Part shown: positions 1 to 6,711 of the stretch, one piece after another
Position numbering within the stretch: the first letter of the stretch is position 1
How the letters are laid out: every line of letters begins with the position of its first letter
Assembly (NCBI GenBank): GCA_018713425.1
Contig: DVOT01000257.1
Span: forward strand, 1 to 11,346
Reading direction: 5' to 3'
Source of the DNA: Alectryocaccomicrobium faecavium
GTDB taxonomy: Bacteria > Bacillota > Clostridia > Christensenellales > Aristaeellaceae
Length of the DNA: 11,346 nt
Notes under the pieces: generated by a model
Seen by the model: the letters and a program-made list of their open reading frames with translations, nothing else
The model's database searches: none
What the model was told of the DNA's origin: nothing
Made by a program: the position numbers and the translations under genes

Positions 1-908
1 ACGCGCATGGCGGCAAGCGCGCTATCCATCAGAGTTACCGCCCAATCCGCGCCCTGCTCGCAAGCATGGACAATATCCTCCAGGCTGCGCACGGCAGGCG
101 CCGTTTCCCGGGCGCGACGCAATAGGTTCCGCTCCACCAGATAATCGCTCAATGTACCATCCCCAAAGGGCAGCCCATGAATCTCGCCTGCCGCGTTGCC
201 CGCGCCGCGCAAGATGCGCCCGCCCGCCGAAATGGCCAGGCCCAGTCCGGTACCGACGAGCAGATACGCCACATCCTCCTCTTCGGGGATGCCGCGCACG
301 GCTCGCTCGCCCACCAAGCAGGCTTTCACATCGTTTTCTGCCCAGGCAGGCAGGCCAAAAGCCTGGGCAAACGGCTGGGTGAGCGACACATCCGTCCAGC
401 CCAACTCATCCGAGCGGGAGACATGGCCGCTCTCGTTATCGACCATGCCGGGCACGCTCACGCCCACGGCGGCCAAGGAAGGCCATTGGCTGGCGGGGCC
501 CAACGAGGCAAACAGCGTGCGCGCAACGTTCGCCGCTTCTTCAGGCGAGGCAGGCGGCGCGGGAAGCCGCGTTTCCTGGCAGGCGGCCAGATTCCCTGCA
601 AAATCCATCACGCCCAGGCGGACGCGGCCGGACTCCATACACACGCCCAGCGTATGCATGCCGTCGGGACGGATGCGCAAATTGATCGCCCGCCGCCCGC
701 GGCCCGCCGAAAGGGCAACGCTTCCCTCGCTCACCAGCCCAAGCGAAAGCAGCGCATTCACAATGCGGGTGATGCTCGCAGGGCTCATGTCCGTCAGGCG
801 CGAAATTTCCGCCCGCGAAATGGGCTGGCACGCCTCCAGCACGCCAAGAATGGACTCGATATTTTTTTGCTTGATATAGGATTGATCCCGAATGCGGATG
901 GGGCCCAT
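1..908 (-). CDS. ROK-family transcriptional regulator (NagC/XylR type), C-terminus cut by window edge
   Basis: The frame is open from an ATG at 908 to the left edge (302 codons visible), so the gene is partial at its 3' end. Residues about 16-62 form a winged helix-turn-helix (ISRAEISRLTDMSPASITRI region), as in ROK repressors. The ROK sugar-binding fold follows: GVSVPGMVD (149-157), ENDV (191-194, the Asp equivalent to the kinase catalytic base), GTGLGLAI (219-226) and AGEI (240-243). The N-terminal phosphate-binding loop is degenerate (GVCMESGR instead of a DxGGT-like motif). The usual zinc motif CxCGxxGC after AGEI is absent; the chain runs HGLPFGDGTLSDYLVERN. This fits a sugar-responsive repressor rather than a sugar kinase. 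A GGGAG ribosome binding site precedes the start. The gene has its own promoter and lies downstream of a terminator, so it is a separate transcription unit. The regulated sugar and target genes cannot be told from the window. Confidence 0.9.
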   Translation of the reverse strand, partial: MGPIRIRDQSYIKQKNIESILGVLEACQPISRAEISRLTDMSPASITRIVNALLSLGLVSEGSVALSAGRGRRAINLRIRPDGMHTLGVCMESGRVRLGVMDFAGNLAACQETRLPAPPASPEEAANVARTLFASLGPASQWPSLAAVGVSVPGMVDNESGHVSRSDELGWTDVSLTQPFAQAFGLPAWAENDVKACLVGERAVRGIPEEEDVAYLLVGTGLGLAISAGGRILRGAGNAAGEIHGLPFGDGTLSDYLVERNLLRRARETAPAVRSLEDIVHACEQGADWAVTLMDSALAAMR

Positions 909-931
909 ACTTTCGCTCCCTTTCTGCGTGC

Positions 932-986
932 GGATTGCTTTTCCCATTGTACCATAGCTTGCGCCGCAATGCAATCCACGGATTGC
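932..986. promoter_or_regulatory. Candidate operator: GCAATCC-n2-GGATTGC palindrome plus downstream half-site
   Basis: A perfect 7-2-7 inverted repeat (GCAATCC, AC, GGATTGC) spans 971-986 and overlaps the -35 element of the ROK gene. The same half-site, GGATTGC, recurs at 932-938 around the predicted transcription start. Two copies flanking the core promoter, upstream of a gene for a DNA-binding repressor, suggest autoregulation. That the ROK protein itself binds here is inference; ROK repressors are known to bind palindromes or paired repeats near their own promoters. Confidence 0.45.
946..974 (-). promoter_or_regulatory. Promoter of the ROK regulator gene (extended -10)
   Basis: Read on the minus strand, TTGCAT (974-969) is followed after exactly 17 bases by TACAAT (951-946). 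TGG at 954-952 directly precedes it and makes an extended -10 (TGn). The -35 is weak (3 of 6 consensus positions), which an extended -10 can compensate. Transcription would begin near 939, about 30 bases before the ATG at 908, leaving room for the purine-rich GGGAG ribosome binding site. Confidence 0.6.
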
Positions 987-1036
987 GCCAAAGCAAATCA
1001 TGTCCGCGGTATGGAGCGCTTTTCGCAAAGGCGGGC

Positions 1037-1078
1037 AAAAAACGAGGCTGCCCGTTGCTTTATCGGGCCGCCCCGTTT
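1037..1078 (-). terminator. Intrinsic terminator after the AI-2E-family transporter
   Basis: On the minus strand a 15-pair stem (1064-1078 with 1040-1054) has one mismatch, one G-U pair and a 9-base loop, and runs into a TTTTTT tract (1042-1037). The hairpin begins 3 bases after the TGA stop at 1084-1082. It separates the transporter from the ROK gene. Read on the plus strand the trailing T-run is interrupted, and no plus-strand gene ends here. Confidence 0.85.
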
Positions 1079-1081
1079 CTT

Positions 1082-2233
1082 TCACTGTTTTTCTTCTGGC
1101 TCAGAAAGCGCCCCGGCGCTGGACGACGAATACCAAGGGGAGCGCTTATTCACATCATTTTTGAGCAGCCGATAGCCGCTGGCGGCAAGGGGCACGCCCA
1201 AGAACGTACCCAATATGCCCAGCACGCCGCCGCCCACGGTCACAGCGGCCAGCACCCACATGCTGGGCAACTGGAGCGAAGAACCCACGACGTGCGGATA
1301 GATGAGGTTGCCCTCCAGCTGTTGCAGCACCACGATGAAAACGAGGAACAAAAGCGCCTGGGCGGGCGACTCCATCAGCAGCAAAAACGCGCCGATTGCG
1401 CCGCCGATGAACGCGCCCACAATGGGCACCAGCGCCGTGAAGGCCGTAAGCGCGCCAATCATCAACGCGTGCGGCATGCCGAACAAGAGCATGCCCAGCG
1501 CGCACAGCGCGCCCAACAACACAGCTTCGGTACACTGGCCAACGATGAAGCGGTGAAAGCACTCGTTGAGAATGCCGCTCACATAGCGCACCTGCCCGCG
1601 CCGCCGCTCGCTGAGATAGCGTTCCAGCAGCCGCGCGCATTGCGCGAAGAGCCGCCGCTTGCCCAGCAACGTAAAAATGGCGAAGATCAGCGCGATAAAA
1701 ACGGTCGTCGTGCCGGAAACCACCGATCCAATCGCGCCCAAGAAGCCCGTCATCACGGTGGGCGCAATGCTTTCAAGCCACGCTTGCCAATTCAGTCCGG
1801 CTAGCGAAGCTTCAATTTCCGCCATGCGCTCGGGCGTTAAGACGTCGTGACTGGCCAGCCAGCCGAGCAATTGTTCCACGCCCGCGGGGATCTCGGCGAT
1901 CAGCAGCCGGAAACAGGCCGCGAGCTGCGGCACGGCCATTCCCACAATGAACGCGCATATGCCCAGCAGCGTGAGGATCGCCAGGGTCAGACAAAGGCCA
2001 GGCCGCATTTTGAGGATTGCTCGCCTCTGGGATGCGGGGAAAAAGTGTCGCTCATAAAAGCTCATGAGGATATTGATGAGATAAGCGAAACACAGGCCCA
2101 AGAGCAACGGTAGGCAAGCCGACAGCAGCAAGCCCAAAAAGCGGGCCATGGCGGGCCAATAGTATATGGCGAGAAACAGTGCAAAGGCCGCCAGCGCGAT
2201 TTTTACCAGCGTGCGCGTGCAGATTGGTTTCAT
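1082..2233 (-). CDS. AI-2E family (UPF0118/PerM-like) transporter
   Basis: This is a 383-residue polytopic membrane protein of the AI-2E exporter / PerM / YdiK superfamily. Hydrophobic segments lie near residues 13-28, 33-57, 78-102, 162-190, 235-285, 290-303 and 324-352. Family signatures are PIVGAFIGG (270-278) and QQLEGNLIYPHVVG (304-317). The central soluble portion (about 110-155) and a hydrophilic, Ser-rich tail (360-383) are typical. The start at 2233 is chosen because GGAGG at 2246-2242 sits 8 bases upstream. A longer reading from a TTG at 2311 would run through a strong hairpin and has no ribosome binding site. Some family members export autoinducer-2 or act as Na+/H+ antiporters, but the substrate here is not predictable. 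It follows the TraB/GumN gene by 99 bases with no recognisable promoter in between, so it may be read through from upstream. It ends in an intrinsic terminator. Confidence 0.9.
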   Translation of the reverse strand: MKPICTRTLVKIALAAFALFLAIYYWPAMARFLGLLLSACLPLLLGLCFAYLINILMSFYERHFFPASQRRAILKMRPGLCLTLAILTLLGICAFIVGMAVPQLAACFRLLIAEIPAGVEQLLGWLASHDVLTPERMAEIEASLAGLNWQAWLESIAPTVMTGFLGAIGSVVSGTTTVFIALIFAIFTLLGKRRLFAQCARLLERYLSERRRGQVRYVSGILNECFHRFIVGQCTEAVLLGALCALGMLLFGMPHALMIGALTAFTALVPIVGAFIGGAIGAFLLLMESPAQALLFLVFIVVLQQLEGNLIYPHVVGSSLQLPSMWVLAAVTVGGGVLGILGTFLGVPLAASGYRLLKNDVNKRSPWYSSSSAGALSEPEEKQ

Positions 2234-2247
2234 AGGCTTTTCCTCCA

Positions 2248-2298
2248 AAGGACGCGCCCAGCACGGATGGACAACCCATCTTTGCCGGGCGCGTCCTT
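2248..2298 (-). promoter_or_regulatory. Long intergenic hairpin directly upstream of the AI-2E gene ribosome binding site
   Basis: Arms 2248-2263 and 2283-2298 pair over 16 positions (one is G-U in the minus-strand transcript). A symmetric 2-base mismatch follows, then a 5-pair apical stem (2266-2270 with 2276-2280) closing a 5-base loop. It ends one base before the GGAGG (2246-2242) of the transporter gene. Only three T residues follow on the minus strand, so it is not a convincing intrinsic terminator. It could be a weak terminator or attenuator, an RNase processing or stability element, or a DNA palindrome bound by a protein. No gene lies in 2234-2332 and I see nothing else there. Confidence 0.75.
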
Positions 2299-2332
2299 GC
2301 TCGTTGTGCAAGATTCAGATGTCTACATCCCA

Positions 2333-3244
2333 CTATTCCACACGGCGCACCGCGCAACCCGCGCTTTGCAAGGAATCGACCAACCCCGTGGGGCCGAGCA
2401 CGTGCGCCGCGCCCACCACCACAAACACGTTTTTGCCTTCGGCAAGGTAGTTTAGCACAGCGGCGGTCATCTTGGCGTCGCGCTGGGTGAGCAAAAGGTC
2501 GTTATAGGCATTGTACAGCGCCTGTTCTTCGGGCGAAAACACTTCCGTGCTTTCCGCGGCCAGCATGGTTTCCAGCGCGTTGGCGTCGCCTTGCAACAGC
2601 GCCTCGTATAACAGACCGGTGCTTGCCGCGCTGGCCGCGTCGTTTGGCGGCAGATACGATTCCAGCAGCACGGGCCATATGCCGGCGGGCATTTGAGCCA
2701 CCATCAAGGAGGTCTGCTCCTCGATGGATTCTATTTCCAGGATCGCCTTGCCCTCCTCGTGCGCCAGCTGCAAAAAGTGCATGTCCAGCCCCTGCAGCGC
2801 GTCCAGCCCACATTCGGCCAGAATGGCGTTTTCCATGGTGGAGAGCAACAGGAAGGGATGATAGTTTTCGTAGAGATCCATGTAGAGATTGTGCTCGGTA
2901 AGGTAGGCCTTCACCCGCTCGAACAACTCCTGCGGGATGAGGTCCGTCACCGTTTGCCCGGCGGGGAGCTTCATGCTTTGCATCATGCGCAAAGAAACGC
3001 CAACATCATATGTGGCGGTGAATATATCGCATTCCACGGCGAGGTAGTCGCTGGCGTTGTAGGCGTCCTGCGAAATCTGCGAAAGCGGATAGGCCCGCTC
3101 GTCCGCCGCGTGAATGGAAGGAAAGAGATACACCGTGGCGCTGCTACCCGGAGCGCGCACCTGATACACGGGGAAATCCGATTCTGCCAGCGCGCCCGGC
3201 GCGAGCAGCGCCAGCGCGAGCAACAGAGCGGCTAACTTTCTCAT
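2333..3244 (-). CDS. TraB/GumN family protein, secreted
   Basis: A 303-residue protein with a clear signal peptide: MRK, a Leu/Ala-rich core to residue 19, then ALA|E at 18-21. The mature protein matches the TraB/GumN family (TraB/PrgY/GumN). It carries the N-terminal His motif LFPSIHAAD (40-48), a central VECDI strand, GLDMHFLQLA and EIESIEEQ segments, and the C-terminal GAAHVLGPTGL motif with its second conserved His. Family members include metal-dependent peptidases of the Tiki type, but most bacterial members are uncharacterised, so an extracellular hydrolase role is only inference. The start is the ATG at 3244: GGAGG (3256-3252) lies 7 bases upstream, whereas the alternative ATG at 3250 is one base from it. 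The start overlaps the stop of trxB as ATGA, implying translational coupling. The GxxH histidines are present at both ends and I see no sign of truncation. Confidence 0.85.
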   Translation of the reverse strand: MRKLAALLLALALLAPGALAESDFPVYQVRAPGSSATVYLFPSIHAADERAYPLSQISQDAYNASDYLAVECDIFTATYDVGVSLRMMQSMKLPAGQTVTDLIPQELFERVKAYLTEHNLYMDLYENYHPFLLLSTMENAILAECGLDALQGLDMHFLQLAHEEGKAILEIESIEEQTSLMVAQMPAGIWPVLLESYLPPNDAASAASTGLLYEALLQGDANALETMLAAESTEVFSPEEQALYNAYNDLLLTQRDAKMTAAVLNYLAEGKNVFVVVGAAHVLGPTGLVDSLQSAGCAVRRVE

Positions 3245-3256
3245 GAGCATTCCTCC
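3241..3256 (-). promoter_or_regulatory. ATGA stop/start overlap and ribosome binding site joining trxB to the TraB/GumN gene
   Basis: Minus-strand GGAGG at 3256-3252 lies inside the last codons of trxB, 7 bases before ATG (3244-3242). That ATG shares its last two bases with the trxB stop TGA (3243-3241). This fixes the start of the downstream gene and indicates coupled translation. Confidence 0.8.
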
Positions 3257-4140
3257 TGCACGTATTTGAGCGCCATGGCAGCGGCGGTCGCCCCATCTCC
3301 CACGGCGGTGGCCACCTGCTTAAGCGGCTTTTTGCGCGCGTCGCCCGCAGCAAACACGCCCGGCACGCTGGTGCGCGTATCCTCGCTCGCCAGGATATAG
3401 CCCGCCTCGTCCAGCGCCACCTGCCCGGCGACCAGCGCCGTTTCCGGCCGGGTGCCCACGGCGATGAATACGCCGTCCGCCTCGATGCGCGCGCCGTTCG
3501 CGAGCGCTACGGCCAATCCTGCGCCGCTCTTTTCAATGCGCTCGGGCGGTGAACCCAGACAGAATTCAATGTTGGGATTCGCTTTCGCGCGCTCCACCGC
3601 GCGGCCCGTGGCGCGCAGCTGCGCGCGGCGATGGATGAGCGTTACATGCGAGCGGGCGGAAAGGTACAGCGCGTCCTCTATGGCCGTATCGCCGCCGCCG
3701 ATCACCGCCACGCGCTTGCCCGCGTAAAACGCGCCGTCGCACGTGGCGCAATAGCTCACGCCGCGCCCAACAAATTCCTCCTCGCCCGGCACGCCCAGCT
3801 TGGCGCGCTGCGCGCCCATGGCCAAGATGACGCTCTTGGCCCGCACCTGGCGGCCGTCTAGCTGAAGCACTTTTTGCGCGCCTACAAGGTCGAGGGACAG
3901 CACATCCTCATATTCGATGGTCAAGCCCGCCTCTTCAGCCTGTTCGGCGAATTTCATCATCAATTCCGGGCCGCCGATGCCGCCGGGAAAGCCCGGATAG
4001 TTCTCCAGCAGGTTTGTGGTCGAGGCCTGGCCGCCGGCCATCAGGCGCTCGAACAGCGCGCAGGAAAGGCCCGCACGCGCGCAATACAATCCCGCGGTCA
4101 GCCCAGCCGGGCCGCCGCCCACAATGGCTACATCCAGCAT
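3241..4140 (-). CDS. trxB: Thioredoxin reductase (NADPH, FAD-dependent)
   Basis: The 299-residue flavoprotein transfers electrons from NADPH through FAD and a redox disulfide to thioredoxin-like partners in the cytoplasm. The FAD-binding GGGPAGL is at 8-14. The active-site disulfide CATC is at 131-134 within the SYCATCDGAFY context. The NADPH-binding GGGDTA is at 148-153, followed by HRRAQLRA (170-177), whose Arg residues contact the NADPH 2'-phosphate. The C-terminal FAD contact GVFAAGDAR is at 261-269. These intact motifs argue for a true NADPH-dependent TrxB rather than the ferredoxin- or deazaflavin-dependent relatives found in some clostridia. The start at 4140 has GGAGG 5 bases upstream; a 23-residue upstream extension is basic, lacks family similarity and contains the ribosome binding site. 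It follows recR by 19 bases, and its TGA overlaps the start of the TraB/GumN gene. No thioredoxin gene is visible nearby. Confidence 0.93.
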   Translation of the reverse strand: MLDVAIVGGGPAGLTAGLYCARAGLSCALFERLMAGGQASTTNLLENYPGFPGGIGGPELMMKFAEQAEEAGLTIEYEDVLSLDLVGAQKVLQLDGRQVRAKSVILAMGAQRAKLGVPGEEEFVGRGVSYCATCDGAFYAGKRVAVIGGGDTAIEDALYLSARSHVTLIHRRAQLRATGRAVERAKANPNIEFCLGSPPERIEKSGAGLAVALANGARIEADGVFIAVGTRPETALVAGQVALDEAGYILASEDTRTSVPGVFAAGDARKKPLKQVATAVGDGATAAAMALKYVQEECS

Positions 4141-4159
4141 ACAATCCTCCCCTTTCCCC

Positions 4160-4756
4160 TTACGGCATTTCGCGCCTGCCCTGGAACGCGCGCAACAGCG
4201 TGATCTCATCGGCGTATTCCAATTCGCCGCCCACAGGCACGCCGTGCGCGATCCGCGTGACCGTCACGCCCAGGGGATGCAACAGCCGCGATATGTACGA
4301 CGCGGTGGCCTCGCCCTCCACATCGGGATTGGTGGCAAGGATCACTTCTTTCACCTGGCCGTCTTTTACGCGCTCTAACAGTTCTTTGATGCGGATATCG
4401 TCCGGCCCTACGCCGTCCATGGGCGAAATCACGCCGCCCAGCACGTGATACAGGCCTTGGAATTCGCGCATGCGCTCGATGGCGTTTACATCGCGTGGGT
4501 CGCGCACCACGCAGATTACGTCCTTGCGGCGCTTGGGATCCGCGCACAGTTCGCACAGTTGCGCGTCCGTATAATTCCCGCACACGGGGCAAGCGTGTAC
4601 CTGCTTTTTCGCGTTGAAAATCGCCACGGAAAGGTCGCGCACGCGCGCCTCGTCCATGGCGAGGATATGGAACGCCAGCCGCTGCGCAGTCTTCTGGCCG
4701 ATGCCCGGGAGCCGCGCGAGCTCCCGGGTCAGCCGTTCAATCGGTTCAACGGCCAT
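4160..4756 (-). CDS. recR: Recombination mediator protein RecR
   Basis: The 198 residues have the full RecR layout and family length. A helix-hairpin-helix lies around 10-30 (LARLPGIGQKTAQRLAFH). A four-cysteine zinc finger uses Cys56, 59, 68 and 71. A Toprim domain starts near 79, with acidic residues in the ATNPDVEGEATASYI stretch (141-155) and the conserved RIAHGVPVGGELEYAD (168-183). RecR works with RecO (and RecF) to load RecA on single-stranded gaps in recombinational repair. It starts 4 bases after the ybaB stop. The 20 bases before its ATG contain no purine-rich Shine-Dalgarno sequence, so translation probably depends on coupling to ybaB. A perfect 9-base inverted repeat lies just inside the coding region. 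dnaX, often found upstream of ybaB-recR, is not here. Confidence 0.96.
   Translation of the reverse strand: MAVEPIERLTRELARLPGIGQKTAQRLAFHILAMDEARVRDLSVAIFNAKKQVHACPVCGNYTDAQLCELCADPKRRKDVICVVRDPRDVNAIERMREFQGLYHVLGGVISPMDGVGPDDIRIKELLERVKDGQVKEVILATNPDVEGEATASYISRLLHPLGVTVTRIAHGVPVGGELEYADEITLLRAFQGRREMP
4704..4728 (-). repeat. Perfect 9-base inverted repeat in the 5' coding region of recR
   Basis: CCCGGGAGC (4704-4712) and GCTCCCGGG (4720-4728) are perfect complements around a 7-base loop. In the recR message the hairpin starts 29 bases into the coding region. It lies in codons for the conserved ELARLPGIG segment, so it may be a by-product of GC-rich codon choice. Its position close to a start with no Shine-Dalgarno sequence could still matter for initiation. 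Confidence 0.5.
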
Positions 4757-4760
4757 GGAA

Positions 4761-5105
4761 TCAGAACAGGCCCGGCATGTTGATGCCGCCCGTGAGCTTG
4801 CCCATGGTCTTTTCGCTATCTTCCTCAGCGGATTTCATGGCCGCGTTCACGGCGGCCACCACCATATCGGAAAGCATTTCCACATCGTCCGGATCCACGG
4901 CTTCGGGCTTGATCGCGAGGGAAAGCAATTCATGCTTGCCGTTCACTCGCGCGGTGACCATGCCGCCGCCGGAAGCCGCCTCGTATTCGCGCGCGGCGAG
5001 CTGCTCCTGCGCGTCCTGCAATTGCTGCTGCAATTTTGCTGCCTGCCGGGCCAGCTGCTGCATGTTGCCGCCGCCCATCATTCCGGGAAATCCACCTTTG
5101 GCCAT
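4761..5105 (-). CDS. ybaB: YbaB/EbfC family nucleoid-associated protein
   Basis: A 114-residue small protein of the YbaB/EbfC family, which dimerises and binds DNA as a nucleoid-associated factor. It has the usual Gly/Met-rich N-terminus (GGFPGMMGGGNMQQL). A charged, Gln-rich helix follows (about 15-45) that suits the dimer arm. The GMVTARVNGKHELLSLAIKPE core comes next, then an acidic region and the family-typical ending GGINMPGLF. The ribosome binding site GGAGG (5119-5115) lies 9 bases before the ATG. It starts 19 bases after the stop of the DUF4091 gene and is followed within 4 bases by recR. The ybaB-recR pair is conserved across many bacteria and YbaB has been linked to RecR function. 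Confidence 0.94.
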   Translation of the reverse strand: MAKGGFPGMMGGGNMQQLARQAAKLQQQLQDAQEQLAAREYEAASGGGMVTARVNGKHELLSLAIKPEAVDPDDVEMLSDMVVAAVNAAMKSAEEDSEKTMGKLTGGINMPGLF

Positions 5106-5124
5106 TGTATGTTTCCTCCTAAAA

Positions 5125-6708
5125 TTATAAACTCGCCTCGATGGCGGCGTTCACGCGGTCGCGCATGTCCAAAATGCCATCGAGATTTTTGGGGTATTCG
5201 GTGAACGTAATGTCCTTCACAATTTCCAGCGCCGCCTCGCGCCCTTTTAACTGTTCCAGCAGCCGCAGCGCGCGCAAATCGCACAGCGAGTGCAGCGTCA
5301 CCATGATGCGGATGGATTCTTCCGGCGCGCCATCCGCCCCGGGGTACACCTGGAAAGGATCGCCCGCGGGGAACGCGCCGTCGCTATCCGTGGTGCTGTA
5401 CGGATCGATGGGATAATACGAAACCTGGGAATTGTAGAAGTTAAAGCCCCATTGCAAAAATCCCGCGATGTCGTATTTGAACAGTTGCCAGCCCAAAATG
5501 CGGTTGCGCCAGGAAGGCATGGCGATGAACATGTTGGTGACGGCCTTGTATTGCCCGCAGCAATAATACGTCCACAAATTGGGCACGTGCGCCTCGATGA
5601 ACGGATCGATGTGGTTCACCGCGGGGATCGGCAGGCCGACCGCGCCCGTCTGGTAGAAGGAGAAATCCGAGAGCGCGTCCATGATGGGGAAGCCTTCGAT
5701 TTCCTTTTCCACCAGCGCCTTGCAGCGCATGTAATTTTCCTGCGCGTCCACGCTTGGTTCATCCGAAATGTGGAAATAGCAGCGGTCGCGCACGCCCGCC
5801 CGGTCGATGGCCTGCACCACGGCGCGCACGTACTGTGGCACAAACGCAGCGTAGCGCTCGCCGGTGGAAGCATCATCCCAGCCGAAGAGGCGGCGGCCAT
5901 CCGCCGAAACGATCTTCGGCGCGCACTTGGCCCCCCACTGCGAGAACAGATGCGCCATTTCAAAATACTCCACGCCCCACGCGCGCAGCCGCCGGAACCA
6001 ATCCTCCAGCTTCTCGGTGCCAAAGCGGTATTGTCCGTTTTCTTCCCACACGTCCACCAGTTGCGCGGTCATGCGCTCGCCACCCACATAGGTGTCCAGC
6101 GGCGGAGTGTGGATGGGCGTTAGGATCATGTTGATGCCGCGGCTGACCGCCAGGCGCACCCACTTTTCAAACACCGCGTAGAACTCCTCGGTGAACGGCG
6201 TGAGATGGTAGATCCGGCAAATGCCGTCCAGGTGCATCCACTTGGTGTGGATCAGGGTTTGCGCGGGCAGAGTGGCGTTCACCACGTGTACTTTCTGCGC
6301 GCGGGAGGCCAACACATTGCCTTCGCCATCCAGCGCTTCCACCAGCACTTCGAAATCGCCCGCTTCCTCAAAACACACGTCCAGCCAGGCGCTTTCCCAG
6401 TGGTCGCAAAACGCGCGCAAAGGCTTGTCCCAATCGCGCAGCAGATCCGGATACAAACCGGGCGCGGTGCGCGTATCGCCATCCGCGTCGGGATAGGCCG
6501 CAAACGTAACGGGCACATGCATCACCCGGCGCACGCGCGCGAGCGGCGCGCGCAGCGTGAAATAGGCGGGGCGCTCGCCGGCATTTAACTTCCAGGCCGC
6601 CTGAAAGGAAGCGATCTCCCCCTTGAGCACGCTCAGCACGCGCTCAAAGCTCTGCGGCGCTTCGCCATAATGAACCTTGTCCAGCGGCGATACCAATCGA
6701 AGTTCCAT
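5125..6708 (-). CDS. DUF4091 / GH123-like protein (putative glycoside hydrolase)
   Basis: The 527-residue protein resembles the DUF4091 family, whose catalytic domain is that of glycoside hydrolase family 123. Residues about 1-145 look like a beta-sandwich domain. From about 155 a TIM-barrel-like region follows, with HISDEPS at 313-319. The adjacent Asp316-Glu317 matches the Asp-Glu pair GH123 enzymes use in substrate-assisted hydrolysis of beta-linked N-acetylhexosamines. The GWQLFKYDIAGFLQWGFNFY segment (406-425) and the DSDGAFPAGDPFQVYPG segment (441-457) are typical of DUF4091. There is no signal peptide or membrane segment, so it should be cytoplasmic, unlike secreted GH123 enzymes. The substrate is unknown. 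A GGAG lies 11 bases before the ATG, within the last codons of the HPr-like gene, whose stop is 3 bases upstream. Family assignment is firm; glycosidase activity is inferred. Confidence 0.85.
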   Translation of the reverse strand: MELRLVSPLDKVHYGEAPQSFERVLSVLKGEIASFQAAWKLNAGERPAYFTLRAPLARVRRVMHVPVTFAAYPDADGDTRTAPGLYPDLLRDWDKPLRAFCDHWESAWLDVCFEEAGDFEVLVEALDGEGNVLASRAQKVHVVNATLPAQTLIHTKWMHLDGICRIYHLTPFTEEFYAVFEKWVRLAVSRGINMILTPIHTPPLDTYVGGERMTAQLVDVWEENGQYRFGTEKLEDWFRRLRAWGVEYFEMAHLFSQWGAKCAPKIVSADGRRLFGWDDASTGERYAAFVPQYVRAVVQAIDRAGVRDRCYFHISDEPSVDAQENYMRCKALVEKEIEGFPIMDALSDFSFYQTGAVGLPIPAVNHIDPFIEAHVPNLWTYYCCGQYKAVTNMFIAMPSWRNRILGWQLFKYDIAGFLQWGFNFYNSQVSYYPIDPYSTTDSDGAFPAGDPFQVYPGADGAPEESIRIMVTLHSLCDLRALRLLEQLKGREAALEIVKDITFTEYPKNLDGILDMRDRVNAAIEASL

Positions 6709-6711
6709 AAA

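Noticed and set aside
177..1175. A 332-codon plus-strand open frame opposite the ROK gene
   Set aside because: It crosses the ROK gene, its promoter and the terminator at 1037-1078, and its sequence is Arg/Ala/His-rich without motifs.
2234..2311. An N-terminal extension of the AI-2E protein starting at TTG 2311
   Set aside because: It would translate through the 51-base hairpin, has no ribosome binding site and adds 26 residues unlike the family. The ATG at 2233 has a well-placed GGAGG.
5124..5129. A perfect TATAAT on the minus strand just before ybaB
   Set aside because: It overlaps the stop codon of the upstream gene, no -35-like sequence lies 16-18 bases upstream, and a start at the usual distance would fall inside the ybaB ribosome binding site.
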